Origin: an uncultured Prevotellaceae bacterium
Lineage (GTDB): Bacteria; Bacteroidota; Bacteroidia; Bacteroidales; Bacteroidaceae
Assembly (NCBI GenBank): GCA_900318995.1
Contig: ONMR01000012.1
Coordinates: 1 to 63,105 of the forward strand
Reading direction: 5' to 3'
DNA: 63,105 nucleotides
Positions 6,385 through 18,268 of this stretch are shown here, in pieces (the first letter of the stretch is position 1; the number at the start of each line of letters is the position of its first letter). A program made the translations under genes and the position numbers. Below the pieces are notes generated by a model. That model made no database searches and was not told the DNA's origin. It saw nothing but the letters and a program-made list of their open reading frames with translations.

Positions 6385-6997
6385 AATTACGTATGTTATT
6401 GATAAATACACTCAGTTTGTTAATCTCTTTAAGGCCCGGCTCAACCTCAAACTGGCTGTTCAGGTCAATGCCGCGGAATTTGGGATGCTCTATCTCCACA
6501 AGGCGCTCCTCGGCTCCGGGGCCGATGCCTCCGGCCAGGATGAACGGGTTGCCACCGTCATAGCTGTCCAACAGGCTCCAGTCAAAACTTTGGCCGCTGC
6601 CGCCCCACCCGCTGCATTTGGTGTCAAACAGGAACATATCCACGCCGTCGGCACGCTCAAATGCGCTGCATTGCACAAAATCATCGGCAGAATCCACCTG
6701 TATGGCTTTCATTATAGGCAGCCCGGTGACCTTATGGATGGCGCGGGACAGTTGCGGCGTCTCGGCTCCGTGCAGCTGTATGCGGTTAAGGCCCAGTTCA
6801 CGGACCTTCTGGACCACCTCATCGGCCGTGGGATTGACAAAGACCCCCACTCTGCACACATCGGGCAGATAATAGGGCCTGTCGCTCACGTAACGCTTGC
6901 TACCGTTCCAGCACATAAATCCCATCATATCCGGGCGCAGGCTCTCTACATCCCTGATATTCTGAGCGTCACGCATTCCACAGACTTTGATTATCAT
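6371..6997 (-). CDS. trpF: Phosphoribosylanthranilate isomerase
   Basis: 208 residues. Converts N-(5-phosphoribosyl)anthranilate to the 1-deoxyribulose form (Amadori rearrangement). IIKVCGMRDAQN holds the general-base Cys near the N-terminus; VGVFVNP, IQLHG and ILAGGIGPG are the remaining family motifs. The ATG at 6995-6997 overlaps the trpC stop in ATGA; longer upstream readings would run into trpC. Monofunctional TrpF and TrpC, as here, contrast with the fused enterobacterial enzyme. Confidence 0.96.
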   Translation of the reverse strand: MIIKVCGMRDAQNIRDVESLRPDMMGFMCWNGSKRYVSDRPYYLPDVCRVGVFVNPTADEVVQKVRELGLNRIQLHGAETPQLSRAIHKVTGLPIMKAIQVDSADDFVQCSAFERADGVDMFLFDTKCSGWGGSGQSFDWSLLDSYDGGNPFILAGGIGPGAEERLVEIEHPKFRGIDLNSQFEVEPGLKEINKLSVFINNIRNYEQN

Positions 6998-7785
6998 ATC
7001 GCTGCAATGAATTCGGCAAGAGCCTTGCCGGGGTCCGGTTCTTTCATAAAACACTCACCCATAAGGAATCCACGGAATCCCGCCTCGCGCAGGCTGCGTA
7101 CAGTTTCCGGGTTGCTTATGCCGCTCTCGCTCACTTTAACGGCCTCTGTAGCCATTTTCTCCGCCAGACGGAAGGAGTTGGCCACATCGGTGTGGAAAGT
7201 GCCCAGATTGCGGTTATTTATGCCCGCCATATCCGGATCACACTCCAGATAGTCAAGTTCCTGCTCGCTGTGCATCTCAAGCAGCACCTCAAGCTTAAGG
7301 TCGTGCGCAGTGCGTGTAAGAGTACGGCACTCCTCCTTGCTCAGATCTGCAGCAATCAGTAATACAGCGTCTGCTCCGGCATTACGCGCCTCAAACAGCT
7401 GATACTCATCAACAATGAACTCCTTGCGAAGTATAGGAATATCGACCGATGCACGCACCTGCGGGATAAAATCCAGAGTTCCGCCAAAATACATGCTGTC
7501 AGTGAGTATACTCAGGGCCGATGCCCCGCCGGCTGCGTACCTGGGTATCACATCCATAGGCTGTGCATCCTCATGGATCCAGCCTTTTGAGGGGCTCTTA
7601 CGCTTGAATTCCGCAATGATTCCAGAAGGGCTGGAGGCCAGAGCGCGGCTCATGCTGCGTTCTGCAATGCCGTCGGCCATAAGGCGCTCCACGCGGGCGT
7701 ATAGTTCTCGGGGCGGAACCAACTGTTTCTGCTGCTCCAGCTCCACCCGCTTATGGGCTACTATTTCCTGTAGTATATCGGCCAT
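6994..7785 (-). CDS. trpC: Indole-3-glycerol phosphate synthase
   Basis: 263 residues, TIM barrel. Closes the indole ring by decarboxylation. Motifs: IIAEFKRKSPSKG with the catalytic Lys, ALSILTDSMYFGG, ILRKEFIVDEYQ, ADAVLLIAA, the INNRNL strand, and SESGI. The start overlaps the trpD stop by one base (TAATG). Confidence 0.97.
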   Translation of the reverse strand: MADILQEIVAHKRVELEQQKQLVPPRELYARVERLMADGIAERSMSRALASSPSGIIAEFKRKSPSKGWIHEDAQPMDVIPRYAAGGASALSILTDSMYFGGTLDFIPQVRASVDIPILRKEFIVDEYQLFEARNAGADAVLLIAADLSKEECRTLTRTAHDLKLEVLLEMHSEQELDYLECDPDMAGINNRNLGTFHTDVANSFRLAEKMATEAVKVSESGISNPETVRSLREAGFRGFLMGECFMKEPDPGKALAEFIAAI

Positions 7786-8780
7786 TACTGATTGATTTCT
7801 ACGAATTTACGGAATGACTGCAGGGCGCGGCCGCTTTCCAGTGACTCACGTGCCATTGCCACGCTGTCCTCAATGCTCATGTTGCGGTCCATAATACCTA
7901 TTCCGCAGGCTGCATTGGCTATGATCACGTTCTTCTGTGCGGTGGTTGATGTGCCGTTCAGCACGCTGTCAAATATGGCCGATGCGTCCGATATGCTTGC
8001 ACCGCCGAATATATCACTTGGAGAGATGTAGTCCAGCCCCATATCCTTGGGGGTATAAACCTTCTCGTAGTAGTTTGTAACCACCTTGAATCCGCTGGTA
8101 AGTGAAATCTCATCGTAGCCGTCATAACTTGTAATGACTCCAAAGTTGTCACCAATGCGCTGATGGATGTTGACATAGAGACGCAGTTGGGCCTGTGTGG
8201 CTGTTCCGTGCAGCGAGTTCTTGGGATGGCAGGGATTTACAAGCGGTCCCAGCAGGTTGAAGCATGTGGGAATGGCCAGAGCCTTGCGGGTGGGTCCTAC
8301 AAACTTCATTCCGTATGCAAACAGCGGTGCGTGAAAGTAGCATACGCCTGCCTCATCGAGCGAACGGCGCAGTACATCGGGGTTGTCGGTGAACTTTACT
8401 CCGTGCTCCTGCAGCACGTTGCTGGCACCGCTTACGCTGCTGCTGCCGCCGTTTCCGTGCTTGGTAACCTTGTAGCCGGCTCCTGCAATAACGAATGCCG
8501 AGCAGGTGCTTATGTTGAACGTGTTCTTGCCGTCACCGCCTGTACCTACAATGTCAAGAGTGTTCTCCTGGTCCAGGTCTATGTGCTTACCGGTCTCCAG
8601 CAGTCCCTGGCGCAGGCCAAGAAGCTCATCTACAGTCACTCCGCGGGCCTGTATGGCCATAAGCAGAGCGGCTATCTGCTGGTCGTTGTACTTACCGTCA
8701 ATAATGTTCAGCATGATGCTGTGTGTCTCCTCCTGAGTCAGTGAGGCGCCGTCAATGAGTTTTAAAAGATACTGTTTCAT
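7785..8780 (-). CDS. trpD: Anthranilate phosphoribosyltransferase
   Basis: 331 residues. Joins anthranilate to PRPP. Motifs: DIVGTGGDGKNTFNIST (pyrophosphate binding), KHGNGGSSSVSGASNVLQ, and NLLGPLVNPCHPK. It is a stand-alone protein, not fused to the glutaminase TrpG, whose gene ends 13 bases upstream. Confidence 0.97.
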   Translation of the reverse strand: MKQYLLKLIDGASLTQEETHSIMLNIIDGKYNDQQIAALLMAIQARGVTVDELLGLRQGLLETGKHIDLDQENTLDIVGTGGDGKNTFNISTCSAFVIAGAGYKVTKHGNGGSSSVSGASNVLQEHGVKFTDNPDVLRRSLDEAGVCYFHAPLFAYGMKFVGPTRKALAIPTCFNLLGPLVNPCHPKNSLHGTATQAQLRLYVNIHQRIGDNFGVITSYDGYDEISLTSGFKVVTNYYEKVYTPKDMGLDYISPSDIFGGASISDASAIFDSVLNGTSTTAQKNVIIANAACGIGIMDRNMSIEDSVAMARESLESGRALQSFRKFVEINQ

Positions 8781-8793
8781 ATAGCAATGTTAT

Positions 8794-9363
8794 TTATTTG
8801 TTATTCAACCAATTATTGATTATTGTCTTACCCTGCGGAGTAAGTACGCTCTCGGGGTGGAACTGGATGCCGCGTATGTCAAACTCACGGTGTCTCAATG
8901 ACATTATGTATCCGTCATCGCTGCGGGTGGTAACCTCCAGGCACTCAGGCAGTTCCTTGTCATCGACCACCCACGAGTGGTAACGCCCCACCTCAATATC
9001 TGCGGGCAGACCCTTGAACAGATAATCCTGTATCGTGATATGTGCAGGAGTAGCCACACCGTGAACCACGTTCCCTATATTGAGCAACTTGGCACCGAAA
9101 GCCTCGCCTATGGCCTGATGTCCCAGGCAGATACCCAATATGGGTTTGCGTCCGGCATATGATTTGATAACCTGAGGCATAAGTCCTGCCTCGCTGGGTA
9201 TTCCGGGGCCCGGAGACAGCACAATCCTGTCATACTGCTCCAGGTCCTCAAGACGGAACATGTCGTTACGCACTACGGTCACACTTGCCCCAAGCTCCTT
9301 AAGAAGGTGACTCAGATTGTATGTAAATGAGTCGTAATTGTCTATTATTACGGTCTTTATCAT
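8794..9363 (-). CDS. trpG: Anthranilate synthase glutamine amidotransferase subunit
   Basis: 189 residues, class I glutaminase that supplies ammonia to TrpE. The nucleophile Cys is in GICLGHQAIGEAFG, and the His-Glu pair is in IQFHPESVLT near the C-terminus. The N-terminal IIDNYDSFTYNL is typical. The start overlaps the trpE stop by four bases (ATGA). Confidence 0.97.
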   Translation of the reverse strand: MIKTVIIDNYDSFTYNLSHLLKELGASVTVVRNDMFRLEDLEQYDRIVLSPGPGIPSEAGLMPQVIKSYAGRKPILGICLGHQAIGEAFGAKLLNIGNVVHGVATPAHITIQDYLFKGLPADIEVGRYHSWVVDDKELPECLEVTTRSDDGYIMSLRHREFDIRGIQFHPESVLTPQGKTIINNWLNNK

Positions 9364-10760
9364 AACTTCTCTGCCATTTGGATTGCCTTGCGCAGGGCGC
9401 CCAGCTTGTTGTTAACCTCCTGTAATTCATACTCCACATCGCTCTTGGCCACAATGCCGCCGCCGGCCTGGAACCACAGCTCACCGTTACGGCTCACAAA
9501 GGTGCGTATGGTGATGGCCTGGTTCAGATCGCCGTTAAAGCCTATAAAGCCTATGCATCCGCCGTAGGCACCGCGGTTATGCGGCTCATACTCACTTATA
9601 AGCTGCATGGCGCGTACCTTTGGGGCGCCGCTCAGTGTGCCGGCCGGGAAAGTGTCAATGAATGCCTTTACGGGATCGGCATCATTGTCCAACTCTCCCG
9701 ATACGCGGCTTACCAGGTGTATTACATGGCTGTAGTATTGCATATCCTTGTAAAAGTCTATGTGTACGTTGTGGCAGTTGCGGCTTAGGTCGTTACGGGC
9801 CAGATCCACCAGCATCACGTGCTCGGCATTCTCCTTGGGATCATTCTTAAGGTAGAGGGCGTTCTCTCGGTCCTGCTCGGCATTTCCGGTACGTTTGGTG
9901 GTACCTGCAATGGGATCGATGTATGCCTGTCGGCCCTGAATGCGGCAGTGAGTCTCGGGGCTTGAGCCAAAGATGCGGAATCCGCCAAAGTCAAAATAGA
10001 ACAGGTACGGACTGGGATTGATACTCCTAAGGGCGCGGTACAGCTGGAAATCATCGCCAGTAAAGGACTGCTTGAAACGGCGTGAGAGTACAATCTGGAA
10101 TACATCACCGCGCTTGCAGTGGGCAATTCCGCGGCGTATGTTCTCGCGGTGCTCATCATCGGTCAAGGTGCTGGTGCAATCGCCTACGGCATGGAATCCG
10201 AATGTGCGGAATGTATGTGAACTGAGGCAGTGCTCAAACTTGTCAAGTGAACTCTCCTCGCCTTCTGCAACCAACTCAATAAGAGTAAGTTCGTTGCTGT
10301 AATGGTCAAATACCGCGATGCTTTTAAAGAGCGTGTACTGCATATCGGCCGCATCGTTCTCCTTCTGGGTCTCGTCCTTGATGCTTATGTTCTCAAAGTA
10401 GCGTACGGCATTGAATGTGGTGAATCCGTACAGGCCGCAGTAGTTGCTGCCCTCGCCCTCTATGCTAAAGTGGCTCAGGAAATCATTTATGAGCCTGGCT
10501 GCGTCATAATCGGCACTGATGGCGTGCTCCTGCGTAGTTCCGTCTGGGAAAAGCATGGTGCCTACGCCATGGGCAATGCTGACTGTGGCAATGGGATTGA
10601 TGGCAATGAATGACTTGGAGTTCTCAACGCCGTGATAATCAGAACTCTCCATGAGTACGCTCTGTGAGTAGAGGTCACGTACGTTAAGGTATGCCGTTAC
10701 TGGAGTGAGCAGGTCACCTGCCACTTTACGGCTGGCTGTAAGGTATTTAAATAGCTTCAT
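9360..10760 (-). CDS. trpE: Anthranilate synthase component I
   Basis: 466 residues. Converts chorismate to anthranilate using ammonia from TrpG. Chorismate-binding motifs: [45 protein letters not shown], and GAYGGCIGF. An N-terminal [13 protein letters not shown] segment corresponds to the Trp-binding site region, so feedback inhibition by tryptophan is expected in addition to attenuation. It overlaps the trpB 3' end by 14 bases. Confidence 0.97.
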   Translation of the reverse strand: MKLFKYLTASRKVAGDLLTPVTAYLNVRDLYSQSVLMESSDYHGVENSKSFIAINPIATVSIAHGVGTMLFPDGTTQEHAISADYDAARLINDFLSHFSIEGEGSNYCGLYGFTTFNAVRYFENISIKDETQKENDAADMQYTLFKSIAVFDHYSNELTLIELVAEGEESSLDKFEHCLSSHTFRTFGFHAVGDCTSTLTDDEHRENIRRGIAHCKRGDVFQIVLSRRFKQSFTGDDFQLYRALRSINPSPYLFYFDFGGFRIFGSSPETHCRIQGRQAYIDPIAGTTKRTGNAEQDRENALYLKNDPKENAEHVMLVDLARNDLSRNCHNVHIDFYKDMQYYSHVIHLVSRVSGELDNDADPVKAFIDTFPAGTLSGAPKVRAMQLISEYEPHNRGAYGGCIGFIGFNGDLNQAITIRTFVSRNGELWFQAGGGIVAKSDVEYELQEVNNKLGALRKAIQMAEKL

Positions 10761-11949
10761 AATCTATTTCGTCTTTATGTTTAAGGTATGTTGTAAGGTC
10801 TTTGTCGCCGCGGCCGCTTACGGTAAGCACAACCACATCGTCTTTCTTGAACTTCATCTTGGGCAGCATGGCCAGTGCGTGGCTGCTCTCCAGTGCCGGG
10901 ATTATACCCTCCAACCTGGTAAGTTCAAATGCAGCCTGAAGAGCCTCATAATCGTTTACGGCCATCACCTGGGCGCGTCCGGTCTTGTAAAGGTTGCAGT
11001 GGATTGGGCCTGTGCCGGGATAATCCAGTCCGGCCGATATCGAATAAGGCTCTATGATCTGGCCGTCGGGGGTCTGCATCACCATGATACGGCTTCCGTG
11101 CAGTATTCCGGGAGTTCCAATCTCCATAGATGCAGCCGTTTGAGGGGTATCTATTCCCATGCCTCCGGCCTCGCCCAGAACCAGCTTAACACGCTCATCA
11201 TCAATATAATGATAGATTGTTCCTGCAGCGTTGCTGCCTCCGCCTACGCATGCCATCAGATAGTCGGGATAGTCACGTCCCTCTTTCTCCATAAGCTGCT
11301 CCTTAATCTCGGCCGATATCACACTCTGCAGACGGGCGACCATATCTGGATAAGGGTGCGGGCCTACGGTACTGCCTATGATATAGAATGTGTCGGCAGG
11401 ATGACAGCACCAGTCACGTATAGCCTCGTTTGTGGCGTCCTTAAGGGTCTTGTTGCCGCTGTAAACGGGCATCACCTCGGCCCCCAGCATACGCATGCGC
11501 TCCACGTTCACAGCCTGGCGCTCCACATCAAGCGCTCCCATATAAACCCTGCAGGGCATATTCATAAGGGCGCATACGGTTGCTGTGGCTACACCGTGCT
11601 GTCCTGCACCGGTCTCTGCAATGATGCGGGTCTTGCCCATACGCTTGGCCAGCAGGATCTGCCCTATTGAGTTGTTTATCTTATGGGCGCCGGTGTGGTT
11701 CAGGTCCTCACGCTTCAGGTAGAGCTTGCAGCCGTACTTCTGGCTCATGCGTGATGCGTAATACAGCGGGCTGGGACGGCCTACATAGTCACGCAGCAGT
11801 GCATGGTACTCTTTCTTGAACTCCGGGCTCTCAATAATGGGCAGGTAGCTCTCTTTAAGGGTCTCTACGGTCTTGTAGAGTATCTCGGGGATGTATGCAC
11901 CTCCAAACTCTCCGTAGTAACCGTTACTGTCAATTTGATAAGTATTCAT
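10747..11949 (-). CDS. trpB: Tryptophan synthase beta chain
   Basis: 400 residues. PLP enzyme joining indole and serine to tryptophan. The PLP Lys lies in [11 protein letters not shown], the phosphate-binding loop is GGGSNAAG, and [12 protein letters not shown] and GRPSPLYYA are family marks. It is the first gene of the operon, directly behind the attenuator, so the last enzyme of the pathway is made first. Confidence 0.97.
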   Translation of the reverse strand: MNTYQIDSNGYYGEFGGAYIPEILYKTVETLKESYLPIIESPEFKKEYHALLRDYVGRPSPLYYASRMSQKYGCKLYLKREDLNHTGAHKINNSIGQILLAKRMGKTRIIAETGAGQHGVATATVCALMNMPCRVYMGALDVERQAVNVERMRMLGAEVMPVYSGNKTLKDATNEAIRDWCCHPADTFYIIGSTVGPHPYPDMVARLQSVISAEIKEQLMEKEGRDYPDYLMACVGGGSNAAGTIYHYIDDERVKLVLGEAGGMGIDTPQTAASMEIGTPGILHGSRIMVMQTPDGQIIEPYSISAGLDYPGTGPIHCNLYKTGRAQVMAVNDYEALQAAFELTRLEGIIPALESSHALAMLPKMKFKKDDVVVLTVSGRGDKDLTTYLKHKDEIDYEAI

Positions 11950-11974
11950 ATTATGTTGTTTTGATTATATGCAC

Positions 11975-12012
11975 AAAAAAAAGGCTCTTCGTGAGTTTAC
12001 CGAAGAGCCTTG
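11975..12012 (-). terminator. trp attenuator terminator
   Basis: On the minus strand the arms AAGGCTCTTCGG and CGAAGAGCCTT form a stem followed by eight T. It lies between the leader peptide stop (12048) and the trpB start (11949), as in transcription attenuation. Confidence 0.9.
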
Positions 12013-12047
12013 TATGTATGTTCATTTATGGATATATGGCCTCTACC

Positions 12048-12104
12048 TCACGATCTTATGAATCCCGAGTAAAGCCACCACCAAAATGAAAGATGCATTG
12101 TCAT
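12048..12104 (-). CDS. trpL: trp leader peptide (18 aa, Trp-Trp-Trp)
   Basis: Reading on the minus strand from the ATG at 12102-12104 gives MTMHLSFWWWLYSGFIRS and a TGA stop at 12048-12050. The three consecutive Trp codons (12075-12083) should stall the ribosome when charged tRNA-Trp is scarce, letting the leader fold so that the downstream terminator does not form. A second in-frame ATG at 12096-12098 could also serve. This matches the known bacteroid-trp RNA class of Bacteroidetes attenuators. The promoter lies 30 bases upstream. Confidence 0.88.
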   Translation of the reverse strand: MTMHLSFWWWLYSGFIRS

Positions 12105-12133
12105 TATTATGCGTTTTTGCTTGATTTGTGCTG

Positions 12134-12141
12134 CAAAGATA
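12134..12141 (-). promoter_or_regulatory. trp operon -7 box
   Basis: TATCTTTG on the minus strand is a perfect -7 box 30 bases before the leader ATG. A TTG 17 bases upstream (12159-12161) may be the -33 element. The long-hairpin element E1 begins only about 25 bases further upstream. Confidence 0.7.
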
Positions 12142-12187
12142 TGCAAAAGTTCAATATGCAATGGATTTTTGTGACTTTTTTTGAGAA

Positions 12188-12469
12188 GGAACTTTTAAGG
12201 GTATCAGTATCACTGAACTTTCCATTTGCAGTAGCAGGACTATCCCCTTATGGGACCATCAGTGCAGTGGCGTAAAGCGGAGCGCCCCGGAGGATCCCGT
12301 TAAGAACGGCACTTGTTTGACGACGATTAGACACCTTCAGGTGGCTAAGATGGAGGAGTTTGCCGTTTAGGGTCCGGAGGGGTTGCGGAGTAGCCACGGA
12401 ACGTTGCGTCCTATAAGGGGATAGTCCTGCGGTGCTTGGATTTATGATACTGATACCCTTAAAAGTTCC
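12188..12469. repeat. Long-hairpin element E1 (family 1)
   Basis: A 282-bp element with perfect 25-bp terminal inverted arms (12188-12212 and 12445-12469, beginning GGAACTTTTAAGGG) and second inner arms of 22 bp with one mismatch (12234-12255 and 12409-12430). The core holds the palindromic 22-mer at 12327-12348 and a 7-bp stem AACGGCA/TGCCGTT (12305-12311 with 12361-12367). The core is homologous, in the opposite orientation, to that of element E2 at 35148-35365, but the outer arms differ. No reading frame is credible. The right arm supplies the last codons and stop of the HAD gene. Confidence 0.85.
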
Positions 12470-13076
12470 GTGCACCGAGGAGATTATTCAGGATGGGAAG
12501 CAATTCTTTTGCTGAACCTGGATAAACTATGCCACTCATTCCTAATGCCATAGCGGCATTTACGTTGTCGGCGCGATCGTCTATGAAGACACACTCCTGG
12601 GCTTTCAGATTGTATTTGGAAAGCAGCAGTTGATAGATGGCAGGTTCGGGTTTGGCCAGGTGGACGGAGCTGGAGACTACGTAGTTGTCTATGCTGCCGA
12701 TGGTCTTGAAACGGCGACGGGCTTCGGCGAATGTGGCGGCGGGCCAGTTGGTGAGACCGAATACTCCGTAGCCTTTCTGTTTTAGGTCCTGGATTATCTC
12801 CAGCATGCCGGGGATATCGCCGTGACACATATCGAACCAGCGGTCGCGGAACAGTGCTATGGCATCGGCATACTCCGGGTGCTTGGCCTGGAGTTCGGCT
12901 ACGCATGTGTCCATATCCTCGCCCCGGTCCATGCGGGTGAACCATTCACGGTTGCAGACATTGTCTGTAAAGTATCGGCACTTCTCTTCATCACCGTTAA
13001 ATACGGGCATGAACAGGTATGCCGGATTCCAGTCTACAAGGACGTTTCCGTAGTCGAATATGACGTTTTTAATCAT
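12459..13076 (-). CDS. HAD-superfamily hydrolase (YihX/haloacid dehalogenase-like)
   Basis: 205 residues of the HAD IA type. Motif I is VIFDYGNVLVDWNP (nucleophile Asp about residue 9), motif II is GLTNWPA, motif III Lys in HLAKPEPAIY, and motif IV VFIDDRADNV. Probably a small-molecule phosphatase such as the YihX group; substrate unknown. Its start overlaps the M23 peptidase gene by 8 bases, so it is the last gene of the ligA-dapA-M23-HAD cluster. The final codons AAC TTT TAA come from the inverted arm of element E1, so the native C-terminus may have been altered. Confidence 0.88.
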   Translation of the reverse strand: MIKNVIFDYGNVLVDWNPAYLFMPVFNGDEEKCRYFTDNVCNREWFTRMDRGEDMDTCVAELQAKHPEYADAIALFRDRWFDMCHGDIPGMLEIIQDLKQKGYGVFGLTNWPAATFAEARRRFKTIGSIDNYVVSSSVHLAKPEPAIYQLLLSKYNLKAQECVFIDDRADNVNAAMALGMSGIVYPGSAKELLPILNNLLGARNF

Positions 13077-14348
13077 TTGATGCAGTGTTTGTTATGGTAT
13101 CATTCATGATGCTGTCCGCAGCGGCCAGACCAACCATTTTCATGTAGCCGCTAACAGCCTTGAGATACTGCGACATATCATCGGGAGCGATGGGGTCAAC
13201 TGCCGGCAGATCCATGCGCAGCGGGTCTATGGCGGTGCCGTTCTTGAATACGCGGTAGTCCAGATGCGGACCAGTAGCGGTTCCGGTCATACCCACATAG
13301 CCTATCAGCTGGCCCTGCGATACGTGAGTACCTACGCTGATGCCACTGGCAAATCCCCTAAGGTGCATATACTCTGTAGTATACGTGGAGTTATGCTTTA
13401 TCTTGATATAGTTGCCGCCACCCTTGCTGTCCCAGGCACGTGCGGTCACCACTCCGTCTCCCACCGAATATACAGGAGTGCCCGATGGAGCCGCATAATC
13501 AACTCCGTGATGTGCCCTTACAATCTTCTTGATGGGATGCAGGCGGGCGTTTGAGAACTTAGAACTTATGCGGGTGTAGCTTAACGGGGCTTTAAGGAAA
13601 GCGCGTCTGAGGCTGGTGCCGTTCTCGTCAAAGTACTCACCGCGCTCATTGTGGTAATTGTATCGGAATGCGTAGTGGTCTGTGCCGGATGTTATGAAAT
13701 TGGCAGCCAGGACCTCGCCTGTGGCTACTCTGACGCTGTCGGCATAGAGTTCCTGGTAATAGACTGAGAATGAGTCTCTCCTCTGGATTCCAAAAAAGTC
13801 TATGGTCCAAGAGTAGATATCGGCTAGCATTCCGGCCAGATCGGGGGCGGCGCCCTGATCTATCATGGCGTTCCAGAGCGATGACTCTATACTGCCGCTG
13901 ATATAGTTCAGTACGGTGTCGACATCGATTGAGCCGGTGTAACTGAAAATGCTGTCTGTCAGTGAATAGACTGCATAATCGGTCTTGTTTATATCGTATA
14001 CAAAGTACCTGGCTTTGGCCACCGAATCGCGGTCGCGGACTACGTGATACGGCTTGCCGGACTGCATTCTGCGTACGCTCCAGGTCTCCTGCGATGCCTT
14101 TTCCAGATGGTAGATGGTCTGGGATGATACATCGTAACGGTATAATATGGTGGAGAGCAGTTCATTGCGCCCTATCACTCCATCCTCAACATCCAGACTG
14201 TCAATGTTGATACCCCAGCGCATTGTCGGCACCGGTACGGGTTCGACAGTCTCCTCCGGTTCGGTTTCGGGTACAGCGTTATTCTGTTTGCAAGACAGCG
14301 TAATGGCAATCAATGCTGTCAGAACAATAATATAGCGCCGGAAAAACC

Positions 14349-14352
<4 letters not shown>
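13069..14352 (-). CDS. M23-family metallopeptidase, lipoprotein
   Basis: 427 residues. A lipoprotein signal ends LIAITLSC (Cys21), followed by a Glu/Pro-rich linker. An N-terminal domain of about 230 residues resembles the OapA-like region of envelope M23 proteins. The peptidase domain is at about 250-370: zinc ligands are in HHGVDYAAPSGTPV (His281, Asp285) and GPHLDYRV (His363). Such enzymes cut peptide cross-links of peptidoglycan in the periplasm. It overlaps dapA by four bases (ATGA) and sits with ligA and the diaminopimelate gene dapA, a cell-wall context. Confidence 0.9.
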
Positions 14353-17343
<2,991 letters not shown>

Positions 17344-17345
17344 TT

Positions 17346-18020
17346 ATGCGTATAGATATACTTACAGTATTTCCCGATATGCTTGAGGGCTTCTTTAACT
17401 GCTCAATGATGGCACGCGCCCAGAAAGCCGGTCTTGCCGATATCCATCTGCACGACATAAGGGACTACACCACCGATAAGCACCACAAGACCGATGACTA
17501 CCCATTTGGTGGCTGCGCCGGCCTTGTAATGAAGATAGAACCCATTGACCGCCTCATTACCGACCTCAAGTCACAGCGTGAATACGATGAGGTGATATAC
17601 ACATCGCCCGACGGCGAGCAGTTCAACCAGAAAACCGCCAACAGCCTATCCCTGCTAAACAACATAATCATCCTGTGCGGTCACTACAAAGGAATCGACT
17701 ACCGCATCCGTGAGCATCTGATAACCCGCGAGATAAGCATCGGAGACTACGTCCTGACCGGAGGTGAACTTGCCGCCGCAGTAATGACCGACAGCATAGT
17801 ACGCCTTATACCTGGTGTCCTGTCCGATGAGCAGTCCGCCCTATCCGACTGCTTCCAGGACAACCTCCTGGCACCCCCAGTCTACACCCGTCCAGCCGAC
17901 TACAAAGGCTGGCGAGTCCCCGACGTCCTCCTCTCCGGCAACCAAGCCCTGATAGACGATTGGGAGTTCCAACAATCAATGGAGCGCACTAAACGCCTCC
18001 GTCCCGATCTCCTAAAATGA
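17346..18020 (+). CDS. trmD: tRNA (guanine-N1)-methyltransferase
   Basis: 224 residues, a SPOUT (trefoil-knot) enzyme that methylates G37 of tRNAs. [20 protein letters not shown] at the start, [37 protein letters not shown], and the knot segment [14 protein letters not shown] are all intact. The TGA stop lies inside a REP-like palindrome (R1). Single gene between divergent ligA and convergent pyrD. Confidence 0.97.
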   Translation: MRIDILTVFPDMLEGFFNCSMMARAQKAGLADIHLHDIRDYTTDKHHKTDDYPFGGCAGLVMKIEPIDRLITDLKSQREYDEVIYTSPDGEQFNQKTANSLSLLNNIIILCGHYKGIDYRIREHLITREISIGDYVLTGGELAAAVMTDSIVRLIPGVLSDEQSALSDCFQDNLLAPPVYTRPADYKGWRVPDVLLSGNQALIDDWEFQQSMERTKRLRPDLLK

Positions 18021-18055
18021 TACAATTGGGGACAGACCCCTTTTGTACTATTTTT
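18014..18055. repeat. REP-like palindrome R1
   Basis: The palindrome TGATACAATTGGGG-ACAGA-CCCCTTTTGTACTA is flanked by A and T runs. The first TGA is the trmD stop codon. It can act as a terminator in either direction. First of nine copies in the window. Confidence 0.9.
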
Positions 18056-18075
18056 GAGATTAATTGTTTTCTGGG

Positions 18076-18205
18076 GGAACTTTTGGGTTGTTAGCGTCAA
18101 AACTACGCGCTTCGCGCTATCCCTCCCACGCCTTTGGCGCGGGCCCCTCCCATTCACAGAGACATGGGCGTCTATGGTTTTGCCTGCTAACAACCCAAAA
18201 GTTCC
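18076..18205. repeat. Long-hairpin element E3 (family 2)
   Basis: Perfect 20-bp inverted arms (18076-18095 and 18186-18205, GGAACTTTTGGGTTGTTAGC) enclose a core that begins AACTACGCGCTTCGCGCT at 18101 and ends around 18175. The core is shared with element E4 (60686-60892), while the arms differ. A hairpin CCCAT/ATGGG (18149-18153 with 18164-18168) is conserved in E4 as CCCGT/ACGGG, a compensatory change. E3 is bracketed by the REP copies R1 and R2, between the trmD and pyrD 3' ends. No gene. Confidence 0.85.
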
Positions 18206-18227
18206 GCTCGCTTAGCGGATTTACTGC

Positions 18228-18268
18228 AAAATGATACAACTGGGGCCTGTCCCCTTTTGTATCATTCT
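18228..18268. repeat. REP-like palindrome R2
   Basis: TGATACAACTGGGG-CCTGT-CCCCTTTTGTATCA. It overlaps the pyrD 3' end: the TAG stop (18262-18264) lies at the palindrome edge. Confidence 0.9.

Noticed and set aside
6341-7252. 303-codon frame on the + strand
   Set aside because: Antisense to trpA, trpF and trpC, all of which have clear family motifs; a shadow of their codon bias.
10705-11670. 321-codon frame on the + strand
   Set aside because: Antisense to trpB and low in any family signal.
12188-12469. Insertion sequence with transposase
   Set aside because: Inverted arms are present but the interior codes no protein; it is a non-coding element.
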